Below, piece after piece: positions 19,464 to 26,848 of a stretch of DNA of 36,706 nt. The position numbers were made by a program, and so were the translations under genes. The notes under the pieces were generated by a model. It did no database searches. It was not told the DNA's origin and saw nothing but the letters and a program-made list of their open reading frames with translations. Origin of the DNA: Pelagibius sp050330205 (GTDB lineage Bacteria; Pseudomonadota; Alphaproteobacteria; Kiloniellales; Kiloniellaceae); NCBI GenBank assembly GCA_050330205.1, contig JBHJOA010000086.1:1-36706 (forward strand), in the 5' to 3' direction. The first letter of the stretch is position 1. Each line of letters opens with the position of its first letter.

Positions 19464-19567
19464 CGTCACTGCAGCATTCGTTGCAAAGCCTCGGCGCAGC
19501 CCAGATGTCAGCAAAGACAAGGAACCATCCATCCGTCACGGAGAGCGCTGAGCCTAGCGAGGCGGCG

Positions 19568-20452
19568 ATGGGAAGTAAACCGCCCGGGGGCTCCCCCGGG
19601 GGCGCTCTCGCGGCCGGGCTCTACCTGGTGGCGACGCCGATCGGCAATCTGGGCGACATCAGCCGGCGCGCACTGGAGGTGCTGCGCCATGCCGACCGCA
19701 TCGCCTGCGAGGACACCCGCGTGACCCGCAAGCTGCTGAGCGCCGAGGGCATCACCACGCCGACAAGCACCTATCACGACCACTCCAGCCCGCGCGACCG
19801 CCGGCGCCTGCTCGACGCGGTGGCCGGCGGCGCGGCCGTCGCCCTGGTCTCCGACGCCGGCACGCCGCTGGTCTCCGACCCCGGATTCAAGCTGGTGCGC
19901 GAGGCCATCGCCGACGGCCTGCCGGTGACCGCGCTGCCGGGCCCTTCGGCACCGCTGGTCGCACTGCTGCTCTCGGGATTGCCCAGCGACCGCTTCTTCT
20001 TCGGCGGCTTCCTGCCGGCCAAGAGCGGCGCGCGCCGCAAGGCCCTGCAGGAGCTGCAGCGCCTGGAGGCCAGCCTGATCTTCTTCGAGGGCGCCTCGCG
20101 CCTGGCCGCCAGCCTCGCCGACATGGCCGCGGTGCTGGGGCCGCGCGAAGCGGCGGTGGCACGCGAACTCACCAAGCTGTACGAGGAGGTGCGCCGGGGC
20201 AGTCTCGCCGACCTGGCCGCCCACTATGCCGAAGCCGGCGCCCCGAAAGGCGAGATCGTCGTCGTGATCGGCCCGCCGGCCGCCGAGGCGGACAGCGGCT
20301 TCGATCTCGACGCGGCGCTCGCCGACGCCCTGGCGCACGCGAGCCTGCGCGATGCCGCGGCGGCGGTGGCCGCCGCCAGCGGCCTGCCGCGGCGCGAGGT
20401 CTATGCCCGCGCCCTCGAACTCGCCAAGGCCGCCGGGGGCGAGGGGTCGTGA
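19568..20452 (+). CDS. rsmI: 16S rRNA (cytidine-1402-2'-O)-methyltransferase
   Basis: 294 aa from the ATG at 19568, which has GAGG five bases upstream; earlier in-frame starts (an ATG at 19505) would add a poorly conserved tail. RsmI methylates the ribose of C1402 in the decoding centre of 16S rRNA. Signatures are YLVATPIGNLGDISRRALEVL, IACEDTRVTRKLL, LVSDAGTPLVSDPG, ALPGPSAPLVAL, FEGASRLAASL and VARELTKLYEEV. It overlaps yraN by four bases (GTGA), so the two are translationally coupled. Confidence 0.97.
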   Translation: MGSKPPGGSPGGALAAGLYLVATPIGNLGDISRRALEVLRHADRIACEDTRVTRKLLSAEGITTPTSTYHDHSSPRDRRRLLDAVAGGAAVALVSDAGTPLVSDPGFKLVREAIADGLPVTALPGPSAPLVALLLSGLPSDRFFFGGFLPAKSGARRKALQELQRLEASLIFFEGASRLAASLADMAAVLGPREAAVARELTKLYEEVRRGSLADLAAHYAEAGAPKGEIVVVIGPPAAEADSGFDLDAALADALAHASLRDAAAAVAAASGLPRREVYARALELAKAAGGEGS

Positions 20453-20829
20453 CCGCGGCGGCCCGACGGCGCGCCTACGCGCGGGGCCGGCGCGCCGAGC
20501 GCCTGGCCGCCTGGTGGCTGCGGCTCAAGGGATACCGGGTGCTGGCGCGCGGCTGGCGCAGCCCGGTCGGCGAGATCGACCTCATCGTGCGCCGCGGCGC
20601 CACCCTGGCGGTGGTCGAGGTGAAGCACCGCGACAGCCTGGCCGGCGCCGTCGAAGCCATCGGCCCGCGCCAGCAGCACCGCCTGCGCCGGGCCGCAGAG
20701 CTTTTCCTGCAGCGCCACCCGGAGCTGGCGGGGCTGGAGCTGCGCTTCGATGCCCTGTTGCTGGCGCCGCGGCAGCTGCCGCGCCATGTCGCCGACGCCT
20801 GGCGCAGCGACACGATCTCGCCATATTGA
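20449..20829 (+). CDS. yraN: YraN/UPF0102 family nuclease-like protein
   Basis: 126 aa, GTG start overlapping the rsmI stop. The Holliday-junction-resolvase-like motif is present: RGRRAERLAAWWLRLKGYRVLARGWR, then GEIDLIV and AVVEVKHR, giving the E...D...E-x-K catalytic pattern of this fold. The E. coli and other homologues are of unknown function; a role in DNA processing is only presumed. It is a small basic protein. Confidence 0.93.
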   Translation: MTAAARRRAYARGRRAERLAAWWLRLKGYRVLARGWRSPVGEIDLIVRRGATLAVVEVKHRDSLAGAVEAIGPRQQHRLRRAAELFLQRHPELAGLELRFDALLLAPRQLPRHVADAWRSDTISPY

Positions 20830-20908
20830 CAACGCAACCTGCCGCCGCCGGCGCGCCGTGAGGGCCGCCGGCATCGGATTCCTGTCGCCGTCGAGGGACC
20901 AGACATAG

Positions 20909-21520
20909 ATGACATTCCGCCCCGCTTTGCTTGCCCTGTTCGCCGCGATCTCCCTGGCCGGCCTGTGGGCCGGCGGCTGCACCCCCGTGGGCGTCGCCGC
21001 CGGCGGCGCGGCCGTCGGCGTCACCGCGGCGCAGTCCGAGAAGGGTTTCCGGCGCAGCGTCGCCGACACCGAGATCCGCATCGCCATCAATGACCTGTGG
21101 TTCCAGGCCGACGAGGAGATGTTCCGCAAGGTGAACCTGCAGGTGCAGGAAGGCCGCGTGCTGCTGAGCGGCAACGTGCGCCTGCCCGAGCAGCGGGTCG
21201 AGGCGGTGCGCCTGGCCTGGCAGGCGCCCGGCGTGCGCGAGGTAATCAACGAGATCGAGGTGAGCGACACCTCCGGCCTCAGCAACCTGGCGCGCGATAC
21301 CTGGATCAGTACGCAGTTGAAGTCGACCCTGCTGTTCGACAAGGATGTCTCCTCGATCGACTACTCCATCGAAACGGTGAACCAGGTGATCTACCTTATG
21401 GGGGTGGCGCAGTCGCAGGCCGAACTCGACCGGGTGATCGGCCATGCCAAGGACATTTCCTATGTGCGCCGCGTGGTCAGTTATGTCCTGCTGAGGGACG
21501 ATCCGCAGCGCAGTTCCTAG
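20909..21520 (+). CDS. BON-domain lipoprotein (DolP/YraP-like)
   Basis: 203 aa. The signal peptide ends in the lipobox AGGC, with cysteine 24, and is followed by a glycine/alanine-rich stretch. Two BON (bacterial OsmY and nodulation) domains follow: residues about 52-118 (VADTEIRIAINDLWFQ...VNEIEV-type segment GVREVINEIEVSD) and 128-197 (WISTQLKSTLLFDKDV...YVRRVVSYVLL). This is the architecture of E. coli DolP (YraP), an outer-membrane lipoprotein that maintains envelope integrity. The position downstream of rsmI-yraN supports orthology. It is 79 bases after yraN, probably in the same transcript. Confidence 0.88.
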   Translation: MTFRPALLALFAAISLAGLWAGGCTPVGVAAGGAAVGVTAAQSEKGFRRSVADTEIRIAINDLWFQADEEMFRKVNLQVQEGRVLLSGNVRLPEQRVEAVRLAWQAPGVREVINEIEVSDTSGLSNLARDTWISTQLKSTLLFDKDVSSIDYSIETVNQVIYLMGVAQSQAELDRVIGHAKDISYVRRVVSYVLLRDDPQRSS

Positions 21521-21574
21521 CCAGGTGACGATGAAACAGAGCCATCAGGCCGAAGGCGGTCCCGGGGCGGCGCC

Positions 21575-22432
21575 ATGACCTGGTCGAGCGCCAGCCGGCG
21601 GCCCGACCTGGAAAGCCGGCTGCGCCGTATCGGCGGCCAGGACGACGACGAGATCGACGTCGCCGAGGCGGCGCTGCTGCTGGCGGCGCTGGAGCGCCCA
21701 CAGCTGAGCCTGGAGCGCTACCGCCACCACCTGTCGCTGCTGACCCGCGACGTCGCCGACCTGGCGGCCCGGGAAGGCGCCGAGGCATCGCTGGAGGCGC
21801 GCATCCGGGTGCTCAACGCCGTGCTGGTCGAGCGCTACGGCTACCGCGGCGACAGCGAGACCTACGACGACATGAACAACGCCAACCTGATGCGGGTGAT
21901 CGACCGCCGGCGCGGCCTGCCGGTGGCGCTCGGCATCCTCTACCTGCACGCCGCCCGGGCGCAGGGCTGGCCGGCCTGCGGCCTCAACTTCCCGGGCCAC
22001 TTCCTGCTGCGCCTCGACCTCGGCGCCGGGCGCGCCATCATCGACCCCTTCAACGGCGGCGCGCCGCGCGACGCCACGGCCCTGCGCGCGCTGCTGAAAT
22101 CCATGGCCGGCGGCGAGGCCGAGTTGCGCCCGGAGCACACCGCCCCGGTCGGCTGCCGCGACGTGTTGCTGCGGCTGCAGAACAACATCAAGCTGCGCCA
22201 CGTCCAGGAGGAGCGCTCCGCCGACGCTCTGGCGGTGTTGGAGTCGATGCTGATGATCGCGCCCGAGCGCGGCGGCCTGTGGCGCGAGGCGGGCATCCTG
22301 CATTCGCACCTCGACAACATGCGTGCAGCGATCCTAGCCTTCGAGCATTATCTGGAACTGGCCGCGCCGGGGGAACCCGGCCGCCAGGACATCGCCGAGC
22401 TGCTGCGCCAGCTGCGCCGCCAGCTCAACTGA
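21575..22432 (+). CDS. SirB1-family transglutaminase-like/TPR protein
   Basis: 285 aa. The central region matches SirB1/transglutaminase-like core 2: ARIRVLNAVLVERYGYRGDSETYDDMNNANLMRVIDRRRGLPVALGILY-type blocks, then WPACGLNFPGHFLLRLDL, where the cysteine and histidine are candidate catalytic residues, and AIIDPFNGG. The C-terminus (about residues 195-285) is helical and contains TPR-like pairs (ADALAVLESMLMIAPERGGLWREAG, MRAAILAFEHYLELA). Such proteins are widespread in proteobacteria, but their biochemical role is not established. It lies between the BON lipoprotein and gshB and is 54 bases after the former. Confidence 0.82.
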   Translation: MTWSSASRRPDLESRLRRIGGQDDDEIDVAEAALLLAALERPQLSLERYRHHLSLLTRDVADLAAREGAEASLEARIRVLNAVLVERYGYRGDSETYDDMNNANLMRVIDRRRGLPVALGILYLHAARAQGWPACGLNFPGHFLLRLDLGAGRAIIDPFNGGAPRDATALRALLKSMAGGEAELRPEHTAPVGCRDVLLRLQNNIKLRHVQEERSADALAVLESMLMIAPERGGLWREAGILHSHLDNMRAAILAFEHYLELAAPGEPGRQDIAELLRQLRRQLN

Positions 22433-22468
22433 TCGCTCCTCCGGGCGGTCTTCGCAGGATTCGAAAAC

Positions 22469-22496
22469 ATGAGGTCCGTAGCATGAGGTCCGTAGC
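22469..22496 (+). repeat. 14-bp tandem duplication forming two mini-ORFs before gshB
   Basis: ATGAGGTCCGTAGC occurs twice in perfect tandem (22469-22482 and 22483-22496). Each copy starts a five-codon ORF (MRSVA). The first ORF's TGA overlaps the second ATG (ATGA), and the second ORF's TGA overlaps the gshB GTG (GTGA). The GAGG inside each copy is spaced eight bases from the next start codon and can serve as its ribosome-binding site. Confidence 0.8.
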
Positions 22497-23462
22497 GTGA
22501 GCCTGGCGGTCGCCATCCAGATGGACCCCATCGAGGCCATCGACATCGCCGGGGACAGCAGCTTCGTCCTGGCGCTGGAAGCGCAGCGCCGCGGCCACGG
22601 GCTGTTTCACTACCTGCCGAACGCGCTCAGCCTTAAGGACGGCCGCGTCTACGCGCGCATGCAGCCGCTCGAGGTGCGCCGCGAGAAGGGCAACCACTTC
22701 ACCCTTGGCGGCCCGCAGACGATCGACCTCGCCACGGCCGACGTGGTGCTGATGCGCCAGGACCCGCCCTTCGACATGGCCTACATCACCGCCACCCACC
22801 TGCTGGAGCACGTGCACCCGGAAACCCTGGTGGTGAACGACCCCGTCGAGGTGCGCAACGCGCCGGAAAAGCTCTTCGTCACCCACTTCGCCGAGCTGAT
22901 GCCGCCGACGCTGATCACCAGCGACCGCCGCGAGGTCGAGGCGTTCCGCGCCGAACATCAGGACATCATCGTCAAGCCGCTGTTCGGCAACGGCGGGGCG
23001 GGGGTCTTCCACATCGGCCCGGAGGACGAGAACCTCAGCGCGCTGCTGGAGCTCTTCACCAGCCTCTACCGCGAGCCGATCATCGTGCAGCGCTACCTGC
23101 CGGAGGTGCGCGGCGGCGACAAGCGCATCATCCTGATCGACGGCCACCCCGCCGGCGCCATCAACCGGGTGCCGGCGCGCGGCGAGGCGCGCTCCAACAT
23201 GCACGCCGGCGGACGCCCGGAGAAATCACAGTTGACGAAGCGCGAGCACGAGATCTGCGAAGCCATCGGCCCGGCGCTGAAGCAGCGTGGCCTGATCTTC
23301 GTCGGCATCGACGTGATCGGCGACTACATGACCGAGATCAACGTCACCTCGCCGACCGGACTGCAGGAAATCAACCGCTTCGACGGCGTCTGCCTGGAAG
23401 CGCAGATCTGGGACGTCATCGAGGAGCGCCGTCACGCCGGCAACGCCACGCCCGCCGTATAG
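22497..23462 (+). CDS. gshB: Glutathione synthetase
   Basis: 321 aa, GTG start. GshB joins gamma-glutamylcysteine and glycine with ATP in the cytoplasm. The protein begins MSLAVAIQMDPIEAIDIAGDSSFVLALEAQRRGH, then DVVLMRQDPPFDMAYITATHLLE and NDPVEVRNAPEKLFVTHF. The ATP-grasp part has IIVKPLFGNGGAGVF, IVQRYLPEVRGGDKRIILIDG, INRVPARGEARSNMHAGGR and GIDVIGDYMTEINVTSPTGLQEI. The GTG overlaps the stop of an upstream mini-ORF. It is convergent with the phasin gene across 50 bases. Confidence 0.97.
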   Translation: MSLAVAIQMDPIEAIDIAGDSSFVLALEAQRRGHGLFHYLPNALSLKDGRVYARMQPLEVRREKGNHFTLGGPQTIDLATADVVLMRQDPPFDMAYITATHLLEHVHPETLVVNDPVEVRNAPEKLFVTHFAELMPPTLITSDRREVEAFRAEHQDIIVKPLFGNGGAGVFHIGPEDENLSALLELFTSLYREPIIVQRYLPEVRGGDKRIILIDGHPAGAINRVPARGEARSNMHAGGRPEKSQLTKREHEICEAIGPALKQRGLIFVGIDVIGDYMTEINVTSPTGLQEINRFDGVCLEAQIWDVIEERRHAGNATPAV

Positions 23463-23512
23463 ACGGGCGGGCGCGGTAGCGACGGGTCCGCTCTCCGTCA
23501 GCCTCTTCGCTG

Positions 23513-24010
23513 CTACTTCTTGTCCTCGCCGTCGGCGCCGTTCAGGCCCTGCAGGGCGGACTTCGTGCACTGCTCCATCGGCGCCCAGCAGGTCTGCTGG
23601 ATGCGCGCCATCATGCCGATCAGCTTGCTGGTTTCCTCGGCGTACTGCTGGGCGGCGCGGCGGGCGAAGGAGCACTGCTTCTCGAAGAGCTCGTCGGGCG
23701 TCGACGCCTTGGCGAAGTCCTCCGCGCATTCGATGTCCTGGCGCAGCCGCCGGCTGGCGAAGTCCATCATCTCCTGGCTGACCTCCGCCATGCCGGAGAA
23801 CATCGCCTCGCCGGCGCTCATCACCGCGGTGACGTTCTCGCCGTTCTTGCCGACCAGGGCCTCGTAGGGCGTGTCAAGGTAGCGCTCGGCGATGATGGTG
23901 CCCGGGATGGCGCTGGGCGACGTGGCGCCGCCGGACGCGGTCTTGGGAGCGGGCTTGGGAGCGGCGGCGGACTTTTTCGACGGGGCGGTTTCGCTGCGGG
24001 CGGTCGGCAT
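23513..24010 (-). CDS. Phasin family protein
   Basis: 165 aa. The ATG at 24010 follows AGGAG with nine-base spacing. Residues 1-35 are lysine/alanine/proline-rich and low complexity. The rest is an alpha-helical phasin domain: AVMSAGEAMFSGMAEVSQEMMDFASRRLRQDIECAEDFAKASTPDELFEKQCSFARRAAQQYAEETSKLIGMMA in segments, with the characteristic amphipathic helices and ASTPDELFEKQ. Phasins coat polyhydroxyalkanoate granules and also occur in species without them. No PHA synthase gene is in the window, so storage in this organism is not shown. Confidence 0.85.
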   Translation of the reverse strand: MPTARSETAPSKKSAAAPKPAPKTASGGATSPSAIPGTIIAERYLDTPYEALVGKNGENVTAVMSAGEAMFSGMAEVSQEMMDFASRRLRQDIECAEDFAKASTPDELFEKQCSFARRAAQQYAEETSKLIGMMARIQQTCWAPMEQCTKSALQGLNGADGEDKK

Positions 24011-24363
24011 GGTGTGCGGTCTCCTGCGTCAAAAGGTTGCGGCCGGCCGGCGCGGCGCGCCGGCCCGTTTTCCCCCGATGCAAGCGAAGGCTGATCCTCG
24101 GATCGCGGCTGCGTTCCCCTGCGTCGCCGCGGCGGATATCCCCGGCAGCCGTTCCTTCGATGAAGGTATCATAGCGAAGGTGGCGTTAACCATAATTGAT
24201 CTGGGACAGTTCGGTGAAAATGTCGCCTTGCCGGGCAGGCCCCGGCGGCGACCGGAAGCGAATCCCATTGGCGCCAACGCGGGTTCTACCTAAGATTGCC
24301 CCACCCGAGGCCCTGCTCCTTCGCGGCCGACAACCAGAGAGATCGAGAGGGCCGCGCGCCGCC
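24011..24363. other. 353-base phasin/yifB intergenic region with a GC palindrome and a TTAACCAT motif
   Basis: No convincing gene. At 24045-24065 there is a near-perfect 21-base GC palindrome (10-bp arms GGCCGGCGCG and CGCGCCGGCC around a single G) with TTTT on both sides, in the phasin leader. The more AT-rich part at 24160-24210 holds TTAACCAT (24186-24193), the known half-site of the cell-cycle regulator CtrA, and is the likely promoter zone for the two divergent genes; I cannot call exact -35/-10 boxes. An open frame runs upstream of yifB from 24196 but lacks a plausible start. Confidence 0.4.
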
Positions 24364-25884
24364 ATGGTCGCCCGCATCGCCACAGTTGCCTTCGCCGGGG
24401 TCGAGGTGCTCGACATCGACGTCCAGGTGCAGATGGGCAACGGCATGCCGGGCTTCGCCCTGGTCGGCCTCGCCGACAAGGCGGTGGCGGAGAGCCGCGA
24501 GCGGGTGCGCGCGGCACTGACCGCCCTCGGCCTGGCGCTGCCGCCGAAACGCATCACCGTGAACCTCGCCCCCGCCGACCTGCAGAAGGAGGGCAGCCAC
24601 TTCGACCTGCCGATCGCCCTCGGCCTGCTCACCGTCATGGGCGTGCTGCCCGGCGACGAGCTAGCCGGCTACACGGCGCTCGGCGAGCTGTCGCTCGACG
24701 GGCGCGTCACCTCCGTCGCCGGGGTGCTGCCGGCGGCGATCCACGCCCTGACCCGCGGACGCGGCCTGATCTGCCCGGCCAGTCAGGGCGGCGAGGCGGC
24801 CTGGGCCGAGGGCCTGGAGGTGCTGGCGCCGGGCACCCTGCTGGCCCTGGTCAACCACTTCAAGGGCAGCCAGGTGCTGAGCCCGCCGAAGCCGGCCCTG
24901 GAGGACGCCGAGGCCGCCGGCCTCGACCTCAAGGACATCAAGGGCCAGGAGAGCGCCAAGCGCGCCCTCGAGGTCGCCGCCGCCGGCGGTCACAACCTGC
25001 TGATGGCGGGGCCGCCGGGTGCCGGCAAGTCGATGCTGGCCGCGCGCCTGCCGAGCATTCTGCCGCCGCTCGCTCCCGCCGAGGCGCTGGAAGTCTCGAT
25101 GATCCATTCCGTCGCCGGAACGCTCACCGGCGGCCGGCTGCTGCGCCGGCGGCCGTTCCGCGACCCGCACCACTCGGCCTCGCTGCCGGCCTTGGCCGGC
25201 GGCGGCATGCGCGCGAAGCCGGGCGAAATCAGCCTCGCGCACCTGGGCGTGCTGTTCCTGGACGAGCTGCCGGAGTTCCAGCGCGGCGCCCTGGAGGCGC
25301 TGCGCCAGCCGATGGAGACCGGCCGCGTCTCGGTCGCCCGCGCCAACGCCCACGTCACCTACCCGGCCCGGGTGCAGCTGATCGCCGCCATGAACCCCTG
25401 CCGCTGCGGCTACCTGGACGATCCCGGCCGCGCCTGCGCAAGGGCGCCGCGCTGCGCCGCCGACTACCAGGCGAAGATCTCCGGGCCGCTGTTCGACCGC
25501 ATCGACCTGCATGTCGACGTGCCGGCGGTGGCCGCCGCCGACCTCGCGCTGCCGCCGCCGGCCGAAGGCTCGGCCGAGGTGGCCGCCCGCGTCGCCGCCG
25601 CCCGCGCGCGCCAGACCGCGCGCTTCGCAAAGTTGCCGGAGGGAGGCCGCCCGCGCAGCAACGCCGAGGCCGACGGCCAGCTGCTCGAAGAGATCGCCGG
25701 CCCGGACGCCGAGGGCCGCCGCCTGCTGACCCAGGCCGCCGAGGCGATGAAGCTCTCCGCCCGCGGCTACCACCGGGTGCTGCGCGTGGCGCGGACGCTG
25801 GCGGATCTGGAAGGGGTGGAGGCGGTGCGGCGGCCGCACATCGCCGAGGCGCTGACCTATCGAAGAACGCTGCCGCGAAGCTGA
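24364..25884 (+). CDS. YifB/ComM-family Mg-chelatase-like AAA+ ATPase
   Basis: 506 aa from the ATG at 24364, which gives the standard start MVARIATVAFAGVEVLDIDV; a GAGAGG lies upstream but is far. The N-terminal ChlI domain (GMPGFALVGLADKAVAESRERVRAAL; NLAPADLQKEGSHFDLPIALGLL) is followed by an AAA+ module with Walker A GPPGAGKS (216-223), Walker B VLFLDE (296-301), sensor region AAMNPCRCGYLDDP and FDRIDLHVDVP. The C-terminal domain ends LTYRRTLPRS. ComM-type proteins are helicases for branch migration during natural transformation in some gammaproteobacteria; function here is unproven. It follows gshB and phasin, as commonly seen in alphaproteobacteria. Confidence 0.95.
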   Translation: MVARIATVAFAGVEVLDIDVQVQMGNGMPGFALVGLADKAVAESRERVRAALTALGLALPPKRITVNLAPADLQKEGSHFDLPIALGLLTVMGVLPGDELAGYTALGELSLDGRVTSVAGVLPAAIHALTRGRGLICPASQGGEAAWAEGLEVLAPGTLLALVNHFKGSQVLSPPKPALEDAEAAGLDLKDIKGQESAKRALEVAAAGGHNLLMAGPPGAGKSMLAARLPSILPPLAPAEALEVSMIHSVAGTLTGGRLLRRRPFRDPHHSASLPALAGGGMRAKPGEISLAHLGVLFLDELPEFQRGALEALRQPMETGRVSVARANAHVTYPARVQLIAAMNPCRCGYLDDPGRACARAPRCAADYQAKISGPLFDRIDLHVDVPAVAAADLALPPPAEGSAEVAARVAAARARQTARFAKLPEGGRPRSNAEADGQLLEEIAGPDAEGRRLLTQAAEAMKLSARGYHRVLRVARTLADLEGVEAVRRPHIAEALTYRRTLPRS

Positions 25885-25892
25885 GCACGCAA

Positions 25893-26189
25893 ATGACCGT
25901 CACCACATTTCAGCGCCATTGGATCGAGATCTCGAAGCGGCTCGGTTTGTCGATCCAGCTCGATTACGAGATGTCGCTCCAGGAAAAGCGATTGGTTGTG
26001 CCTGTGCTGCTCGAGGGGTTTGGCGCCGAAAAGGGCATGCTGCTTGTCACTGACTATCCTCTTATAAGCGATGTAACCGACGAGATCACAGCGCTCGGCT
26101 ATGGCTTCTCGTGCTTAAGCCCGGCGCCGGGTCCGATCGACTGGCCAAGCGTCATGGAGATGCTGCAAGACTGGGGCGCCACCGGCTGA
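25893..26189 (+). CDS. Hypothetical protein, less GC-rich than its neighbours
   Basis: 98 aa, ATG eight bases after the yifB stop, no clear ribosome-binding site. The protein is probably soluble: MTVTTFQRHWIEISKRLGLS, then hydrophobic strand-like segments RLVVPVLLEGFG and GMLLVTDY, and a C-terminal WPSVMEMLQDWGA helix. No family is recognised. Codons such as TTG, CTT, ATA and GTA, which are scarce in the neighbouring genes, are used here, so the base composition is visibly lower in GC. It may be a recent arrival or a poorly conserved orphan; the gene assignment rests on an open frame of full length and its tight spacing. Confidence 0.5.
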   Translation: MTVTTFQRHWIEISKRLGLSIQLDYEMSLQEKRLVVPVLLEGFGAEKGMLLVTDYPLISDVTDEITALGYGFSCLSPAPGPIDWPSVMEMLQDWGATG

Positions 26190-26254
26190 TCTGACTCCCG
26201 CAAGAGCGCCGTGAGGGATTGCCGGGGGCAAAGTTCCGCGCTAAAGCCAGCGTC

Positions 26255-26743
26255 ATGACCACGTCAACCGACATCGACATCCGGCTCGTCGACCTCGACG
26301 ACACCTTTGAGCTGCGCAAGGCGGTGCTGCGGCCCTGGCTGACGCTGGAAGATTCGCGAGAACTTTATTCAAGCGTCGGCGAGCACTTCCATGTCGGCGC
26401 GCTGATCGGCAAGCGTGTCGTCAGCACCGCCGCCTTCATGATCGACGTGCATCCCGACTACATGAGTGAGTTCGGAGCGCTGCAGTGGCGGCTGCGCGGC
26501 ATGGCGAGCGATCCGGCGCTGCAGGGGCAGGGCCTGGGCGGCCGGGTGCTTGAGTTCGGTGTGGATGAGGTGGCGCGGCGGCTTGGCGTTGCCGGCCATA
26601 GCTCGGCGGCGGTGTGGTGCAGCGGGCGCACGGGCGCGCAGCGCTTTTACGAGCGTCACGGCTTTGCGCCCATCGGGGAGTTGTACGAGACGCCGGGCAC
26701 GGGGCCGCACTACGTGTTCTGGCGCAAGGTGGCGGCGGCGTAG
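26255..26743 (+). CDS. GNAT-family N-acetyltransferase
   Basis: 162 aa from the ATG at 26255 (MTTSTDIDIRLVDLDDTFEL); the frame is open 12 codons earlier. The fold is shown by QWRLRGMASDPALQGQGLGGRVLEF (motif A, with Q/R-x-x-G-x-G/A around residues 86-98) and by SGRTGAQRFYERHGFAPIGE (motif B). The substrate is unknown; the LRPWLTLEDSRELYSSVGEHFHVGA segment is not diagnostic to me. Base composition is a little lower in GC than the rest. The palindromic repeat copy B begins 14 bases after its stop. Confidence 0.85.
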   Translation: MTTSTDIDIRLVDLDDTFELRKAVLRPWLTLEDSRELYSSVGEHFHVGALIGKRVVSTAAFMIDVHPDYMSEFGALQWRLRGMASDPALQGQGLGGRVLEFGVDEVARRLGVAGHSSAAVWCSGRTGAQRFYERHGFAPIGELYETPGTGPHYVFWRKVAAA

Positions 26744-26757
26744 GCCACAACTCGGTC

Positions 26758-26840
26758 GTCACCCTCGGGCTCGTCCCGAGGGTCCAGGGCCAAGAGACCG
26801 AGCGGTTGCCCTGGATGCTCGGGACAAGCCCGAGCATGAC
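26758..26840. repeat. REP-like palindromic intergenic element, copy B
   Basis: 83 bases. The left arm (26758-26790, starting GTCACCCTCGGGC) and right arm (26808-26840, ending CGAGCATGAC) pair with only a few mismatches across a 17-base loop, and each arm contains its own smaller palindrome. Its right arm is a perfect 29-base reverse complement of the left arm of copy C (28549-28577). It sits between the convergent GNAT and hydrolase genes and could also act as a bidirectional transcript end. Confidence 0.88.
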
Positions 26841-26848
26841 AAGCGTGT

